Positions 9,201-17,423 are shown, numbered from the stretch's first letter. The stretch is DNA of 34,253 nt from Deltaproteobacteria bacterium (GCA_020056965.1 JAGVGT010000086.1:1-34253), one strand, 5' to 3'. Notes: generated by a model from the sequence alone, not told the origin. Translations and numbers: made by a program.

Positions 9201-12200
9201 CGGTATTTACCACCGCTACCGAACCAAATTGCATCATTTTTATGGGACGGGTACGATCATCTAGGTTTGGGTTCCTATGGCATAACCATGGCGCACGCAG
9301 ATATAGGTTTTGTCTATGATGCCGTTTACTACAAGCCCAGTGATTTTGCCGGGGCATTTGCCAGGGTTGGGTCGGACGTGACCGCGATTGAAGGCCGCCA
9401 GGAGGTGATAATATGGAACCGACAAGACATTCCCGTCAATTCAACTGCCACAAACATTTGGGCAAAACCTGGGACGATTGCCGAAGGCTGGAGCCTTTCA
9501 ACTCATCATTCCCTTTTAGGTCATTCGATACTTCAAAAGGGAGATGGAACCTGGGTAACAAAGCTCCCAGGGTCAATCTCTACAGCAGCAGGCTCGGGCT
9601 TATTTGGCTCAAAAGGAGACAATGGCCCGGCCATAATGGCGCAATTGGCATATCCGACAGCCGTGACAGTTGACGGCAGCGGCAATCTTTATATCTCTGA
9701 CATAATGAGTTATATGATCAGAAAAGTTAATACCAATGGCATCATCACTACAATAGCTGGGAACGGATCACCTGGCTATAGTGGAGACGGCGGTCCGGCT
9801 ATTGATGCACAATTGGGCACTCCTTATTTTCTAGCCGTGGACAAAGTCGGCAATCTCTTTATCTCATTCATGAGAGATCACGTTGTTCGCAAGATTGACA
9901 GTAGTGGCGTCATTACCACCGTGGCTGGCACTGGTGTGCCGGGCTACAACGGCGAAAACATTCCAGCCAGTGAAGCGCAATTATCCTTTCCAGCTGGCCT
10001 GGCCGTGGACAACGACGGCAATCTTTATATTGCAGACTACTATAACCAACTGATCCGCAAGATTGACATCGACGGCGTCATTACCAACGTTGTCGGCGGT
10101 GGTAACGAGTACTCGGAAAACATCCCGGCTAGGCAAGCGCACTTGTCCTACCCGACGGAAGTGGCCTTGGACAGCAGCGGCAATCTCTATTTCAGTGACT
10201 TCTATCAAATCCGCAAAGTGAATAACAGTGGCCTTATTTCAACCGTGGCCGGCACCGACTTTGAGGGTTATAGCGGCGACAACGGACCAGCCATTGATGC
10301 ACAATTACACACCCCAATAGGCATGGCCTTTGACAGCAGCGGAAATCTCTATTTTAGTGACGCCCAGAGAATCCGCAAGGTAAACAGCAGTGGCATAATT
10401 ACCTCAGTTACCGGCAGTGCTTATGTTGACAGCTGGAATGGTTATGTCGGCGACTGGAGTGGCTACAATGGCGACAACATTCCGGCCAGTGAAGCTCAAT
10501 TATGTGGCCCTATGGGTGTGGCCGTGGACAGCATCGGCAATATTTATATCGCCGATTATTGCAACAATCGTATCCGTAAGATTGAAACCACCCCTGATTT
10601 TTCTTCCTCCTCTTCTCCCGGTAATAGTAGCTTCTATTTTGCTGACGAAAATGGTCTTGGCTATGTCATGTCAAATACCGGCATTCACAAATCCACCGTT
10701 GACCTGGAAACAGGGAAAGTGCTGCGCGAGTTCGGTTATGATCAGAAAAACAATCTAATCTCCATCACTGATCAGTTCGGCAATGTGACGACCATTAACT
10801 GGGATTCGAATGGCATACCACTGTCAATAGTCTCTCCAGATGGTTTGACCACCAGCTTGACTGTCGATGCCAACAAACATCTAAGTAAAGTTTCTTACCT
10901 AGACGGCACACAGTATGATTTTGCATATACCACGGATGGTTTGCTGACTACCGAGATTGATCCGGTCGGCAACAACTTCTATCACTATTACGATGCCGCC
11001 GGCCGCTTAACCGACGTCGTTGACCAAGAGGGGGGGCATTGGAATTACCGGAAAACGTCTTATCCCAATGGCGACAGCATGCTTCAATCTCTGAGTGCCG
11101 AAGGGGATGTAAGTACAATCGTTGATCACAGCTATCTAACCGGGGCCGTTTCTTCCACGATGACGGATGCAAATGGGGCACAGAGGTATTTTTACCAGTC
11201 GGCAGATAGCTTGACCGTCAACGAGTCGCTGTCATGCGGTATGGCTTTAAAATCCACTTACGGTTTGGACCCGGAATATAAATATAAGCTTATCAAAAAC
11301 TCATCAACCCAAACTCCTTCCGGATTAACTCATAGCTCCCTGTTTGACAGGATTTATCAGGACACCAACAATGACACGTTTTACGACCTGATTACAGAAA
11401 CAGCCGCCACCAATGGCAACTCTATGGTTATCGCCAACAATATTTTGCTATCTCAAAAGAAGATCACCTCGCCGGAGGGAAGAACGGCAACCCTGCAATA
11501 CAATCCCGATACCCTCGTCACCACCAGCTTGAGTGTTTCCGGCCTTTTCCCGACCTCCTACGACTACGACACACAAGGGCGCCCCACGTCCATTGTCACA
11601 AATACGCGGCAAACGAGCTTCACTTATAACACCCAGGGCTTCCTGTCCGCCGTAACCGATCCGGAACACAATACCACCTTGTACAACCATGACCAACTTG
11701 GTCGGGTAACGAGTGTCACCAGACCAGACAACACCTCGCTAGGATTTAGCTACGATGCGAACGGCAGCCTGACGGTATTGACCAATCCAGCAACCGTTTC
11801 GCATATATTCGGCTACAACAAAGTTACCACTAAAAATTCCTATCAGACCCCGTTCAGCGGTTCATATCGCTACATATACGACCGGGACCGGCGCCTTACC
11901 CGTATCGATTTCCCTTCCGGTTTTCAGATCAGCAACATTTACAGCAATGGCCTGTTGACCCAGACCCAAACAGCCGAAGGCAACATCGATTACACCTATC
12001 TGTGCAGCTCCAAAATCGGTTCGATCACTAAAGGTGGCGAATCGCTCAACTATGACTACGACGGAAGCCTGGTAACTTTCGTCGATTCCGCCGGTACCCT
12101 GACGCAGAGCTTGGGCGTTACCTACAACAACGATTTCAAACCAGCTTCATTCAGTTACGCCGGGGCCACCGAGAATCTTGACTACGACAGAGACGGTCTC

Positions 12201-13526
12201 CTGATAACCTCGGGAAGGTTTACCATCTCCCGCAATGCCCAGAATGGTCTTCCCCTGGCAGTTACGGCCAGTGGTTTTGGCAATACCAGAACCTTTACTG
12301 GGTACGCCGAGGTTGCCGGCGAAAGCTTCAAGGCAAACACCTCAACCTTTGCTTCCTGGAACACAACCCGCGACGACAACGGCCGAATTATCACGAAATC
12401 TGAAACGGTCAACGGGCTGACTTCCACTTATACCTACAGCTATGACGCGCTGGGTCGGCTTTTGACGGTAGGCCTAAACGGCGCACGGGTTGAAGAATAC
12501 AAGTACAACCCCAACGGCAGCCGGGCTTACGAGCTGAACGCCTTAAAAGGGGAGAACGGACGGACCTATGCCTATTCCCTGGAGGATCACCTGATGTCTG
12601 CCGGTGGAGCAACCTACCAGTTTGATCCGGACGGATATCTGGTGGGCAAAACAGAAGGTGGCACATCAACTGCTTACAATTACTCTTCCCGAGGTGAATT
12701 GCTGGATACCACCCTCCCGAATGGTGGAGTTTTGGAATACAAGCACGACCCCATGGGCCGAAGAATCGCCAAGCTGGATAATGGCGTGCTGATCGAGAAG
12801 TATCTCTGGCTGGGCATGACGCAATTGCTGGCGGTTTACGATGGCTTCGATCACCTCCTGGCCCGCTTTGAATATGCCGACGGCAGGATGCCGTATGCGA
12901 TGGTTTCCGGAGGCACCACCTATTACCTGGCCTACGACCAGGTCGGATCGCTAAGGGCCGTCGCCAATACATCTGGCACAGTCATAAAAGAAGTTGTCTA
13001 CGATTCCTTCGGCAAAATCCTGTCGGATAGCAACCCGGCTGTTGTTGTCCCGTTCGGTTTCGCCGGTGGATTGCAGGACTCCGATACGGGATTAGTCAGG
13101 TTCGGCCTTCGTGACTATGATCCTGAAATCGGCAGGTGGACCGCCAAAGATCCGATTGGTTTTGCGGGTGGGGATGTTGATTTGTTTGGCTACGTCCAAA
13201 ATAATCCCGTTAATTGGGTTGATCCTTGGGGTCTTGAAAGATGGCACCCGCCAGATGGCAATCACACAGTTGGAAGACCAGGGACAATTGTCCCTCCTGG
13301 GGGAGAGATTGGCAAAGCTATTGAGGAGCGTTTGGGCAGTGGTTGGGAATTTGGCAAGAACCATGATGCATTGGTCGACAAGGCGACTCAATGCGGCATC
13401 CCCGACCCCATAATAAATATACCTTCAATGCTACCTGCCTATTTATATTCGATAGCTGAAGATCTCTCCCAGATGCCAGCCGAAAGCAGGCCTGAATATT
13501 TTCCATTATTGGAACTGAGGTATTAG
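6222..13526 (+). CDS. Giant secreted YD/RHS-repeat protein with teneurin-like architecture
   Basis: This is a 2434-residue protein with a Sec signal peptide (residues 1-22). Approximate order: unique N-terminal region (23-165); Ig-like domain (170-243); cadherin/Ig-like repeat (246-332); PKD-like domain (335-425); PASTA-like segment (430-492); second Ig-like domain (498-573); carboxypeptidase-regulatory/transthyretin-like domain (606-690); linker with an Asp-rich calcium-type loop (DSNNDGIVDALDANDDNQPDD, ~832). After these come five NHL-type beta-propeller units (~1118-1457, repeated GNLYxSD...RKV and AGxGxxGYxGD) and a long run of YD repeats (~1490-2250). The protein ends with the RHS-associated core (DPIGFAGGDVDLFGYVQNNPVNWVDPWGL) and a 96-residue tip. 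The TTR-like, NHL, YD, core, tip order matches teneurins and TcC/RHS cocoons. There is no PAAR or VgrG domain, so T6SS loading is unlikely. The start has a G-rich ribosome site (GGGGGTGGG) just upstream. Base composition is lower in GC than the flanking export genes. Confidence 0.93.
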   Translation: MKKIVALFTLASLFLITGNSYGNNREDSDSHPKAYSHAHNEEYNRDENNNQSQPKNLLVVFGPKKYERMRGKPNDFTDSFKSAAQQAVIYVENGYSTTNSRNDDDAVIATIKLNGKRIFNSDDFQKNNHLLSEDVLLQKDNSLSVELKGNPGSFLVVKIVQDAPPATVPTVSISADPSAVHSGETSTLNWVSTNADSCVIAPAIGTVATSGAVQVSVSQTTTYSVTATGPAGPATAQATITHLNSAPIAGSQIMTSDEDISIPINLGGSDLDNDQLSYTILTPPANGVITGAAQDWSYTPNPNFNGNDSFTFKVNDGLIDSLPATVTININPVNDPPLADAGQDRVITRDETLILDADGSTDVDGNTLAYQWSFTSKPSGSSAVLSDAAAKTPSFLADLSGVYEVRLIVSDGTLSREDSIVVEATPLSVTVPNLTGIPRAGAELLIQASGLAIGSISNAYSDVIPTGYAMNQSLNVGEVVYENTLVDLVISLGPQFAAPTVSIWATPEAIKQGGSTTLYWNSIEALSLYIDNGIGIVTNSGSLEVSPVNTTTYTITASGSQGSTSSQVVIAVQGNPTPQSAGSFGAQYNDLVPPNATVQSYDNKRFALITGLVDDFSGGPISGVSVMVKGHPEYGTVYTDSAGRFTIPVEGGSTVTIAYTKAGLIDSHRQVYVPWNDIAIAETIRMIAPDSVATAVSFDGSPSSVTVHRSIEVSDAFGSRSATLVFQGNNRAYAVNELGEILHELPAITVRATEYATPETMPSDLPPTSAYTYCVELSVDGVKRVRFDKPVTAWVDNFLGFDVGTIVPVGYYDQDRGVWVPSDNGVVVRLLDSNNDGIVDALDANDDNQPDDLNSNGSYVDEVTGLRDPASYAPDSTFWRVSITHFTPWDCNWPYGPPHDAISPNPQGLPYVDKQDNGTISNDVQCTNSYINKRSRVYHEDIPVAGTDISLHYASFRAKGYKTIIAVPVSGPTVPGSLKGIVIRLTVAGRLYERYLPPLPNQIASFLWDGYDHLGLGSYGITMAHADIGFVYDAVYYKPSDFAGAFARVGSDVTAIEGRQEVIIWNRQDIPVNSTATNIWAKPGTIAEGWSLSTHHSLLGHSILQKGDGTWVTKLPGSISTAAGSGLFGSKGDNGPAIMAQLAYPTAVTVDGSGNLYISDIMSYMIRKVNTNGIITTIAGNGSPGYSGDGGPAIDAQLGTPYFLAVDKVGNLFISFMRDHVVRKIDSSGVITTVAGTGVPGYNGENIPASEAQLSFPAGLAVDNDGNLYIADYYNQLIRKIDIDGVITNVVGGGNEYSENIPARQAHLSYPTEVALDSSGNLYFSDFYQIRKVNNSGLISTVAGTDFEGYSGDNGPAIDAQLHTPIGMAFDSSGNLYFSDAQRIRKVNSSGIITSVTGSAYVDSWNGYVGDWSGYNGDNIPASEAQLCGPMGVAVDSIGNIYIADYCNNRIRKIETTPDFSSSSSPGNSSFYFADENGLGYVMSNTGIHKSTVDLETGKVLREFGYDQKNNLISITDQFGNVTTINWDSNGIPLSIVSPDGLTTSLTVDANKHLSKVSYLDGTQYDFAYTTDGLLTTEIDPVGNNFYHYYDAAGRLTDVVDQEGGHWNYRKTSYPNGDSMLQSLSAEGDVSTIVDHSYLTGAVSSTMTDANGAQRYFYQSADSLTVNESLSCGMALKSTYGLDPEYKYKLIKNSSTQTPSGLTHSSLFDRIYQDTNNDTFYDLITETAATNGNSMVIANNILLSQKKITSPEGRTATLQYNPDTLVTTSLSVSGLFPTSYDYDTQGRPTSIVTNTRQTSFTYNTQGFLSAVTDPEHNTTLYNHDQLGRVTSVTRPDNTSLGFSYDANGSLTVLTNPATVSHIFGYNKVTTKNSYQTPFSGSYRYIYDRDRRLTRIDFPSGFQISNIYSNGLLTQTQTAEGNIDYTYLCSSKIGSITKGGESLNYDYDGSLVTFVDSAGTLTQSLGVTYNNDFKPASFSYAGATENLDYDRDGLLITSGRFTISRNAQNGLPLAVTASGFGNTRTFTGYAEVAGESFKANTSTFASWNTTRDDNGRIITKSETVNGLTSTYTYSYDALGRLLTVGLNGARVEEYKYNPNGSRAYELNALKGENGRTYAYSLEDHLMSAGGATYQFDPDGYLVGKTEGGTSTAYNYSSRGELLDTTLPNGGVLEYKHDPMGRRIAKLDNGVLIEKYLWLGMTQLLAVYDGFDHLLARFEYADGRMPYAMVSGGTTYYLAYDQVGSLRAVANTSGTVIKEVVYDSFGKILSDSNPAVVVPFGFAGGLQDSDTGLVRFGLRDYDPEIGRWTAKDPIGFAGGDVDLFGYVQNNPVNWVDPWGLERWHPPDGNHTVGRPGTIVPPGGEIGKAIEERLGSGWEFGKNHDALVDKATQCGIPDPIINIPSMLPAYLYSIAEDLSQMPAESRPEYFPLLELRY

Positions 13527-13529
13527 CAC

Positions 13530-14570
13530 ATGGGGAAAAAATTATTCGCAATACTTTTGACCTTATGGATGATCAATTGCCAATGCGCATCAGCAGGAGC
13601 CACTAATGATCTTACTGAAGGTATTACTGCGTACAATTCAAAAAACTATATAAATTCTATACGAAAGTTAACAGAAGTGATTTCTGCTGATAAGCAAAAC
13701 ATGGACGCTTATCTATTTAGGGGCCATGCATATGGAGAAATTAGAGATTTTGAAAATGCTATTTTAGATTACAAAAAAGCATTAGAGATAGCACCTGATA
13801 ATTCAGATTTATACTTCTATCTCGGAGTCGTCTACGGAGAAAAGCATGATTATGAAGAGTCAATATCTTACTACACGAACGCAATTGAACGGAACGAACT
13901 ATGCCTAGATGCTATCACAAACAGAGGATGGATGTATTTGTCGACATTGAAATTTCTATTGGCAAAAAAAGACTTCGAGTTTGTGTTGGCTCTTGCTCCT
14001 AAAAACACACACGCTCTGTCTGGAATGGCAGAATTTTACGGTAGAACTAATGAATATGACTCTGCTCTTTCGATGCACAGTAAAGCTGTTGACTCCAATA
14101 AAAATGATCCAAAATCTTACTACCTTCGCGGTGCATTCTTAGAAAGAAATAAAAAATATATAGAAGCAATAAATGATTTCAATAAAGCAATTAGTATCAA
14201 TCAGAAATATATTGATGCATATATAGGACGTGGCAATTGCTTTGCTGAGACAGGAGAACAAAAATTAGCAATTGATGATTATTCATCAGTAATACAAATA
14301 GATAAAAAAAATACTACAGCATACAACAATAGAGCATACACCTATTATGAACTTGGGCTATACGCTGAATCTCTTGATGATTACAACCAGGCTATTGACA
14401 TAAGCATTTCAAATGCTGATCTTTATTATGGCCGTAGTGAGCTATTGGCAAAGATGAACAGACACAAAGAAGCATTGCGAGATGCTAAAACCGCTACAAA
14501 ACTATCACCAGAAAATAATAAGTACCGTGAATGGCACAACAAAATGGCCGAATCAGTTGCCGCTCCATAA
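13530..14570 (+). CDS. Secreted tetratricopeptide-repeat protein, RHS partner candidate
   Basis: A 346-residue protein starting 3 bases after the RHS stop, with a GAGG ribosome site inside the end of the RHS gene, so the two are almost surely co-transcribed. The N-terminus (MGKKLFAILLTLWMINCQCASAG) is a signal peptide with an A-S-A cleavage site; a lipobox around the first cysteine is poor. The rest is a chain of about eight TPR units (for example AYLFRGHAYGEIRDFENAILDYKKALEIAPDN), ending in a helix without further domains. Its position directly behind the toxin-like tip suggests immunity, chaperone or docking. Classical RHS immunity proteins are usually cytoplasmic, so a periplasmic TPR is unusual. 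The gene is strikingly AT-rich compared with everything around it, a sign of separate acquisition. Confidence 0.85.
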   Translation: MGKKLFAILLTLWMINCQCASAGATNDLTEGITAYNSKNYINSIRKLTEVISADKQNMDAYLFRGHAYGEIRDFENAILDYKKALEIAPDNSDLYFYLGVVYGEKHDYEESISYYTNAIERNELCLDAITNRGWMYLSTLKFLLAKKDFEFVLALAPKNTHALSGMAEFYGRTNEYDSALSMHSKAVDSNKNDPKSYYLRGAFLERNKKYIEAINDFNKAISINQKYIDAYIGRGNCFAETGEQKLAIDDYSSVIQIDKKNTTAYNNRAYTYYELGLYAESLDDYNQAIDISISNADLYYGRSELLAKMNRHKEALRDAKTATKLSPENNKYREWHNKMAESVAAP

Positions 14571-14944
14571 TGTATTACCGAGCGGCGTAGATACAAGATA
14601 CTGTCCGATCTTTATTGGAGGGTGAGCGACTGCTGCAAAATCTACGTCACTGGATCAAGTCCCAAGGTTGGGTGCGGCATCCAGTCGCTCTATCTTGAGG
14701 TGCCCCTCAAGAATTCTTATGAACATATTAACAGCGTCAAGCAATTAAAAACATAATACAAGGTTGGGTTGAGCGTGCGAAACCCAGCAATAAAAGGACA
14801 ATAGAAACAAAACCACCGCCACCCGCCCCGGCACTAGCTACTCGAAAGCTGCACCGCTAAACATAGGCGACCTTATGCGCCCGAAGGGCCGTGACATTGA
14901 TCGCCCCCTTTATGACAGCCCAAAAGCGCCGGGTGAAAGCCGCC
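14571..14944. other. Right flank of the RHS island, non-coding with inverted repeats
   Basis: There is no credible gene here. The stretch holds a 9-base inverted repeat GAGCGACTG (14624-14632) / CAGTCGCTC (14682-14690). It is followed directly by a short perfect hairpin (14693-14712) and a second small dyad TGGGTT/AACCCA (14765-14770/14781-14786). The 11-mer CAAGGTTGGGT occurs twice (14663-14673 and 14759-14769). Composition shifts back to GC-rich near 14810, which I take as the approximate right edge of the foreign segment before the permease stop at 14945. Confidence 0.5.
14693..14712 (+). terminator. Weak hairpin after the RHS/TPR pair
   Basis: An 8-base perfect stem TCTTGAGG / CCTCAAGA with a TGCC loop lies 120 bases after the TPR stop. 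The following bases (ATTCTTATG) are only mildly T-rich, so it may be a weak or Rho-assisted terminator, or merely part of the repeat-rich flank. Confidence 0.35.
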
Positions 14945-16192
14945 TCAGTTGCCCCGAACGCATTCCACCGGCACCACCCGTCCGGCCCGGTAAGCCGGGA
15001 AGAGCCCGGCCACCGTAGTCAGAACCATGATCCCGGCCAGAATTCCGACTACGCTTTCCCTAAAAAGGCGAAACTTCAAAACCGGATCAACCAGCACCCC
15101 GCTGGTCGAATAGTCGTTGCCGATCTGGCCGGAAAGGTCAATCCCCACCCGGACCATGTAGAGATACCAGGGGGTGGTGATCAGCACCCCCAGCAGCAGC
15201 CCCAGAACCCCGATCAGAAAGGATTCGATCAGCACCTGGGTCACCACCTGACGTGGCCCCATCCCTAAGGCCATCATCATTCCGAACTCCCGGCGGCGTT
15301 CCATGACGCTCATCAGCATGGTATTGAGGATCCCGGCCGCAATCAATAGTCCGACCAGGAACTGCATCAGGTAATTACCAGCCTGGTCGATGGCGATCAA
15401 GCCGGCCAGTTCGGCCTGGGTCTCCCGCCAGGTCAGGATCGCCCGGTCCGGTCCGGCCAGGACCTGGTGCAGTTCGCCCCGCACCGTTTCAGTCCGCCGC
15501 TGATCAGCGATGAAGATCGACACCAGCGTGGCCTGGTCCGGGTTGTAATGGAGGACCTGCCGCAACCGTTCCAGCGGCAGCAGGACCACGGCCCCATCGA
15601 CCTGGTTCTCGCCGGTGGCGAAGATGCCCCGCACCCGGCTAATGCCGCTGACCATCTCGCCATTCTTGTCAGTAAGGGTGTAGATCAGTTTTTTGCCCAG
15701 CCGGAGATTGAGCTTTTCGGCCATTTTAGCACCGATCAAGGCCCCGCCCGGGTCATCCGGCCCCGGCGCCGCCCCTTCTTTTAAAGAGCGGAGATAGATG
15801 TTATGGGCCGGATTTTCGCGGCCCGGTTCAAAACCGATGACCTGCCCGCCGACGCTCTTGGCGCCGCTGGCGAACATGGCCTGGCCGACGATCCGCACGT
15901 AGGCGCCGTTGACCTCCGGCCGGGCGGCGGCCCGGTCGCGGATCTCGCCGCTGCTCGACAAATACTTGGCCAGACTGGGGGTATCGTTATAGCCCGACGG
16001 TTCCACGGTCAGGTGGCCGAAGCCCAGAGTGACACTGCTGTTGATCAGGTTGGTGTAGGAGTAATCGCCGGAGGCGGTGAAGGTCACCGACAGCAGCACC
16101 CCGAAGGCCACCGAAAAGGCGGTGATCAAGGTGCGCCGCCGGTTGCGCCGCAGGTTACGCCAGGCCATCCTGGCTAGTTCGCGGAAGTCCAT
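14945..16192 (-). CDS. FtsX-type ABC permease B (LolC/E-MacB superfamily)
   Basis: A 415-residue inner-membrane protein with the four-helix FtsX/MacB topology. An N-terminal helix follows a basic arm (WRNLRRNRRRTLITAF), then comes a ~230-residue periplasmic domain (MacB_PCD-like), then three C-terminal helices including the conserved stretch NTMLMSVMERRREFGMMMALG that contacts the ATPase. It begins only 4 bases after the stop of permease A (16197), forming a heterodimer pair like LolC/LolE. The family moves lipoproteins or other amphiphiles by mechanotransmission rather than through a channel. The expected ATPase does not follow; instead the RHS island begins, and a matching ATPase sits at 5188-5886. 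Confidence 0.9.
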   Translation of the reverse strand: MDFRELARMAWRNLRRNRRRTLITAFSVAFGVLLSVTFTASGDYSYTNLINSSVTLGFGHLTVEPSGYNDTPSLAKYLSSSGEIRDRAAARPEVNGAYVRIVGQAMFASGAKSVGGQVIGFEPGRENPAHNIYLRSLKEGAAPGPDDPGGALIGAKMAEKLNLRLGKKLIYTLTDKNGEMVSGISRVRGIFATGENQVDGAVVLLPLERLRQVLHYNPDQATLVSIFIADQRRTETVRGELHQVLAGPDRAILTWRETQAELAGLIAIDQAGNYLMQFLVGLLIAAGILNTMLMSVMERRREFGMMMALGMGPRQVVTQVLIESFLIGVLGLLLGVLITTPWYLYMVRVGIDLSGQIGNDYSTSGVLVDPVLKFRLFRESVVGILAGIMVLTTVAGLFPAYRAGRVVPVECVRGN

Positions 16193-16196
16193 GCCG

Positions 16197-17423
16197 CTAC
16201 CGGTAGTGGATGGCGGCCAGGGGCTTGATCCTGGCGGCTTTTAAGGCCGGGTAGATCACCGAGAGCATGGCCATGAGCGCCATGACCAGCAGCGGCGCGA
16301 CTACGGTTTCGGTGGTGACCCGGCTGTACCAGAGGGGATCCAGGGCGATGCCGGCGATGGAGGCCGAGGTGGAGGCCAAGGCCGAGAGATCCACCGGGTG
16401 GGTCTGGCAGTAAAGGGCCAGCGGCACGGCGGTGCTCACCGCCAGCCCGGCAGCCGCCAGGACCTGGATCACCGTCTCGACCAGGATCAACGCGAAGACC
16501 TGCCAGGGCGGCACCCCCAGGGCCTTGATGATGCCGAATTCGTGGATGCGCTCAAACACCGCCATCAGCATGCTGTTGAGGGTCAGGATGCCCACCGCCG
16601 TGTAGGTGATGAAGAGCATCAAGAGGAGCGAGTAGCGGGAGATATCGAGAAGCCGGGCCAGCACCGGCTGAAGCTGACGCCAGTTTTTGACCTCCAGACC
16701 AGGCAGCCGGGCGGCCAAATCGTTGGTGCTGGTGGCCAGGGTCGGAGGGTCGGCCCCGGTATAGCGCAAGGCAATCTCATGACATTCCGCCGGCATGACC
16801 AGCAAGCTGCGAAAGGCGGCAGCGGTCATAAAAAACCCGGCCCGATCAATCCCCTCGCTGGCCGATTTAAGCAGCCCGCGGACCCGATAAATCTCGTTGG
16901 CCATGGAGCCATCCCGACCCTGGCCGACGATGACCACCTCGTCGCCCACCGTCACCCCCAGGGTCTTGGCGAGCTTGCGGCCGATCACCACCCCGGCCGG
17001 ATCAGCGTCAGCCAGCCAGCGCCCGGCCAGGAGATGCTGATGAATCTCGGTGACCCGGCTTTCCTGACCAATCTCGAGGCCCCGCAACTGCACCCCGGCC
17101 GAGGCAACCCCGGCGGCGGCCAGCCCGAAGCCGTACAGGCGGGGGGCGGCCATATAGCCCTGGGCGGCCAGCATCGCCAGAACATCCGCCGGATTGCGGA
17201 TGGTTTTGTAAAGATCGGGATCATCCCGATAGCCCGAGGCGTGGATCTGGATCTGCCCTGCCTCCATGGCGATGGCGTTGCGCTCGGTGGTGCGCAGTAA
17301 CCCTTCCATCAGGGCGGCATAAAAGATCATGATGAAGCCGGCAAAGCCCATGGCCAGGATGATCACCCCGCTGCGTTGCCGGGTGCGCCAGACATTGCGC
17401 AGGGCGCAGACGAAAATGTTCAT
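16197..17423 (-). CDS. FtsX-type ABC permease A
   Basis: A 408-residue partner of the preceding entry with the same layout. It has an N-terminal basic arm (RNVWRTRQRSG) and helix, a periplasmic domain of ~220 residues, and three C-terminal helices with the ATPase-contact motif NSMLMAVFERIHEFGIIKALG. The last 20 residues (YPALKAARIKPLAAIHYR) are the usual FtsX ending. It is the first permease of the locus, 268 bases downstream of the LolA-like gene; that gap contains a MITE-like element. The ATG at 17423 has a purine-rich but imperfect ribosome site. Its substrate is unknown; the LolA-like and barrel neighbours point to traffic towards the outer membrane. Confidence 0.9.
   Translation of the reverse strand: MNIFVCALRNVWRTRQRSGVIILAMGFAGFIMIFYAALMEGLLRTTERNAIAMEAGQIQIHASGYRDDPDLYKTIRNPADVLAMLAAQGYMAAPRLYGFGLAAAGVASAGVQLRGLEIGQESRVTEIHQHLLAGRWLADADPAGVVIGRKLAKTLGVTVGDEVVIVGQGRDGSMANEIYRVRGLLKSASEGIDRAGFFMTAAAFRSLLVMPAECHEIALRYTGADPPTLATSTNDLAARLPGLEVKNWRQLQPVLARLLDISRYSLLLMLFITYTAVGILTLNSMLMAVFERIHEFGIIKALGVPPWQVFALILVETVIQVLAAAGLAVSTAVPLALYCQTHPVDLSALASTSASIAGIALDPLWYSRVTTETVVAPLLVMALMAMLSVIYPALKAARIKPLAAIHYR

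Noticed and set aside
9573-10593. CRISPR-like or tandem non-coding repeat
   Set aside because: The repetition is in phase with the reading frame and encodes NHL propeller blades of unequal spacing, so it is a protein repeat.
6222-13526. T6SS-delivered RHS effector
   Set aside because: There is no PAAR, VgrG or DUF4150 domain and no T6SS gene nearby, and the protein begins with a Sec signal peptide.
14624-14786. Second attC site after the RHS/TPR pair
   Set aside because: There are inverted repeats and some GTTRRRY-like strings, but no ordered R''-L''-L'-R' set, no single-base bulge, and no matching cassette boundary upstream.
16398-17300. 300-codon plus-strand open frame opposite permease A
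   Set aside because: It is an antisense shadow rich in His, Gln and Gly; the minus strand gives a complete FtsX permease.
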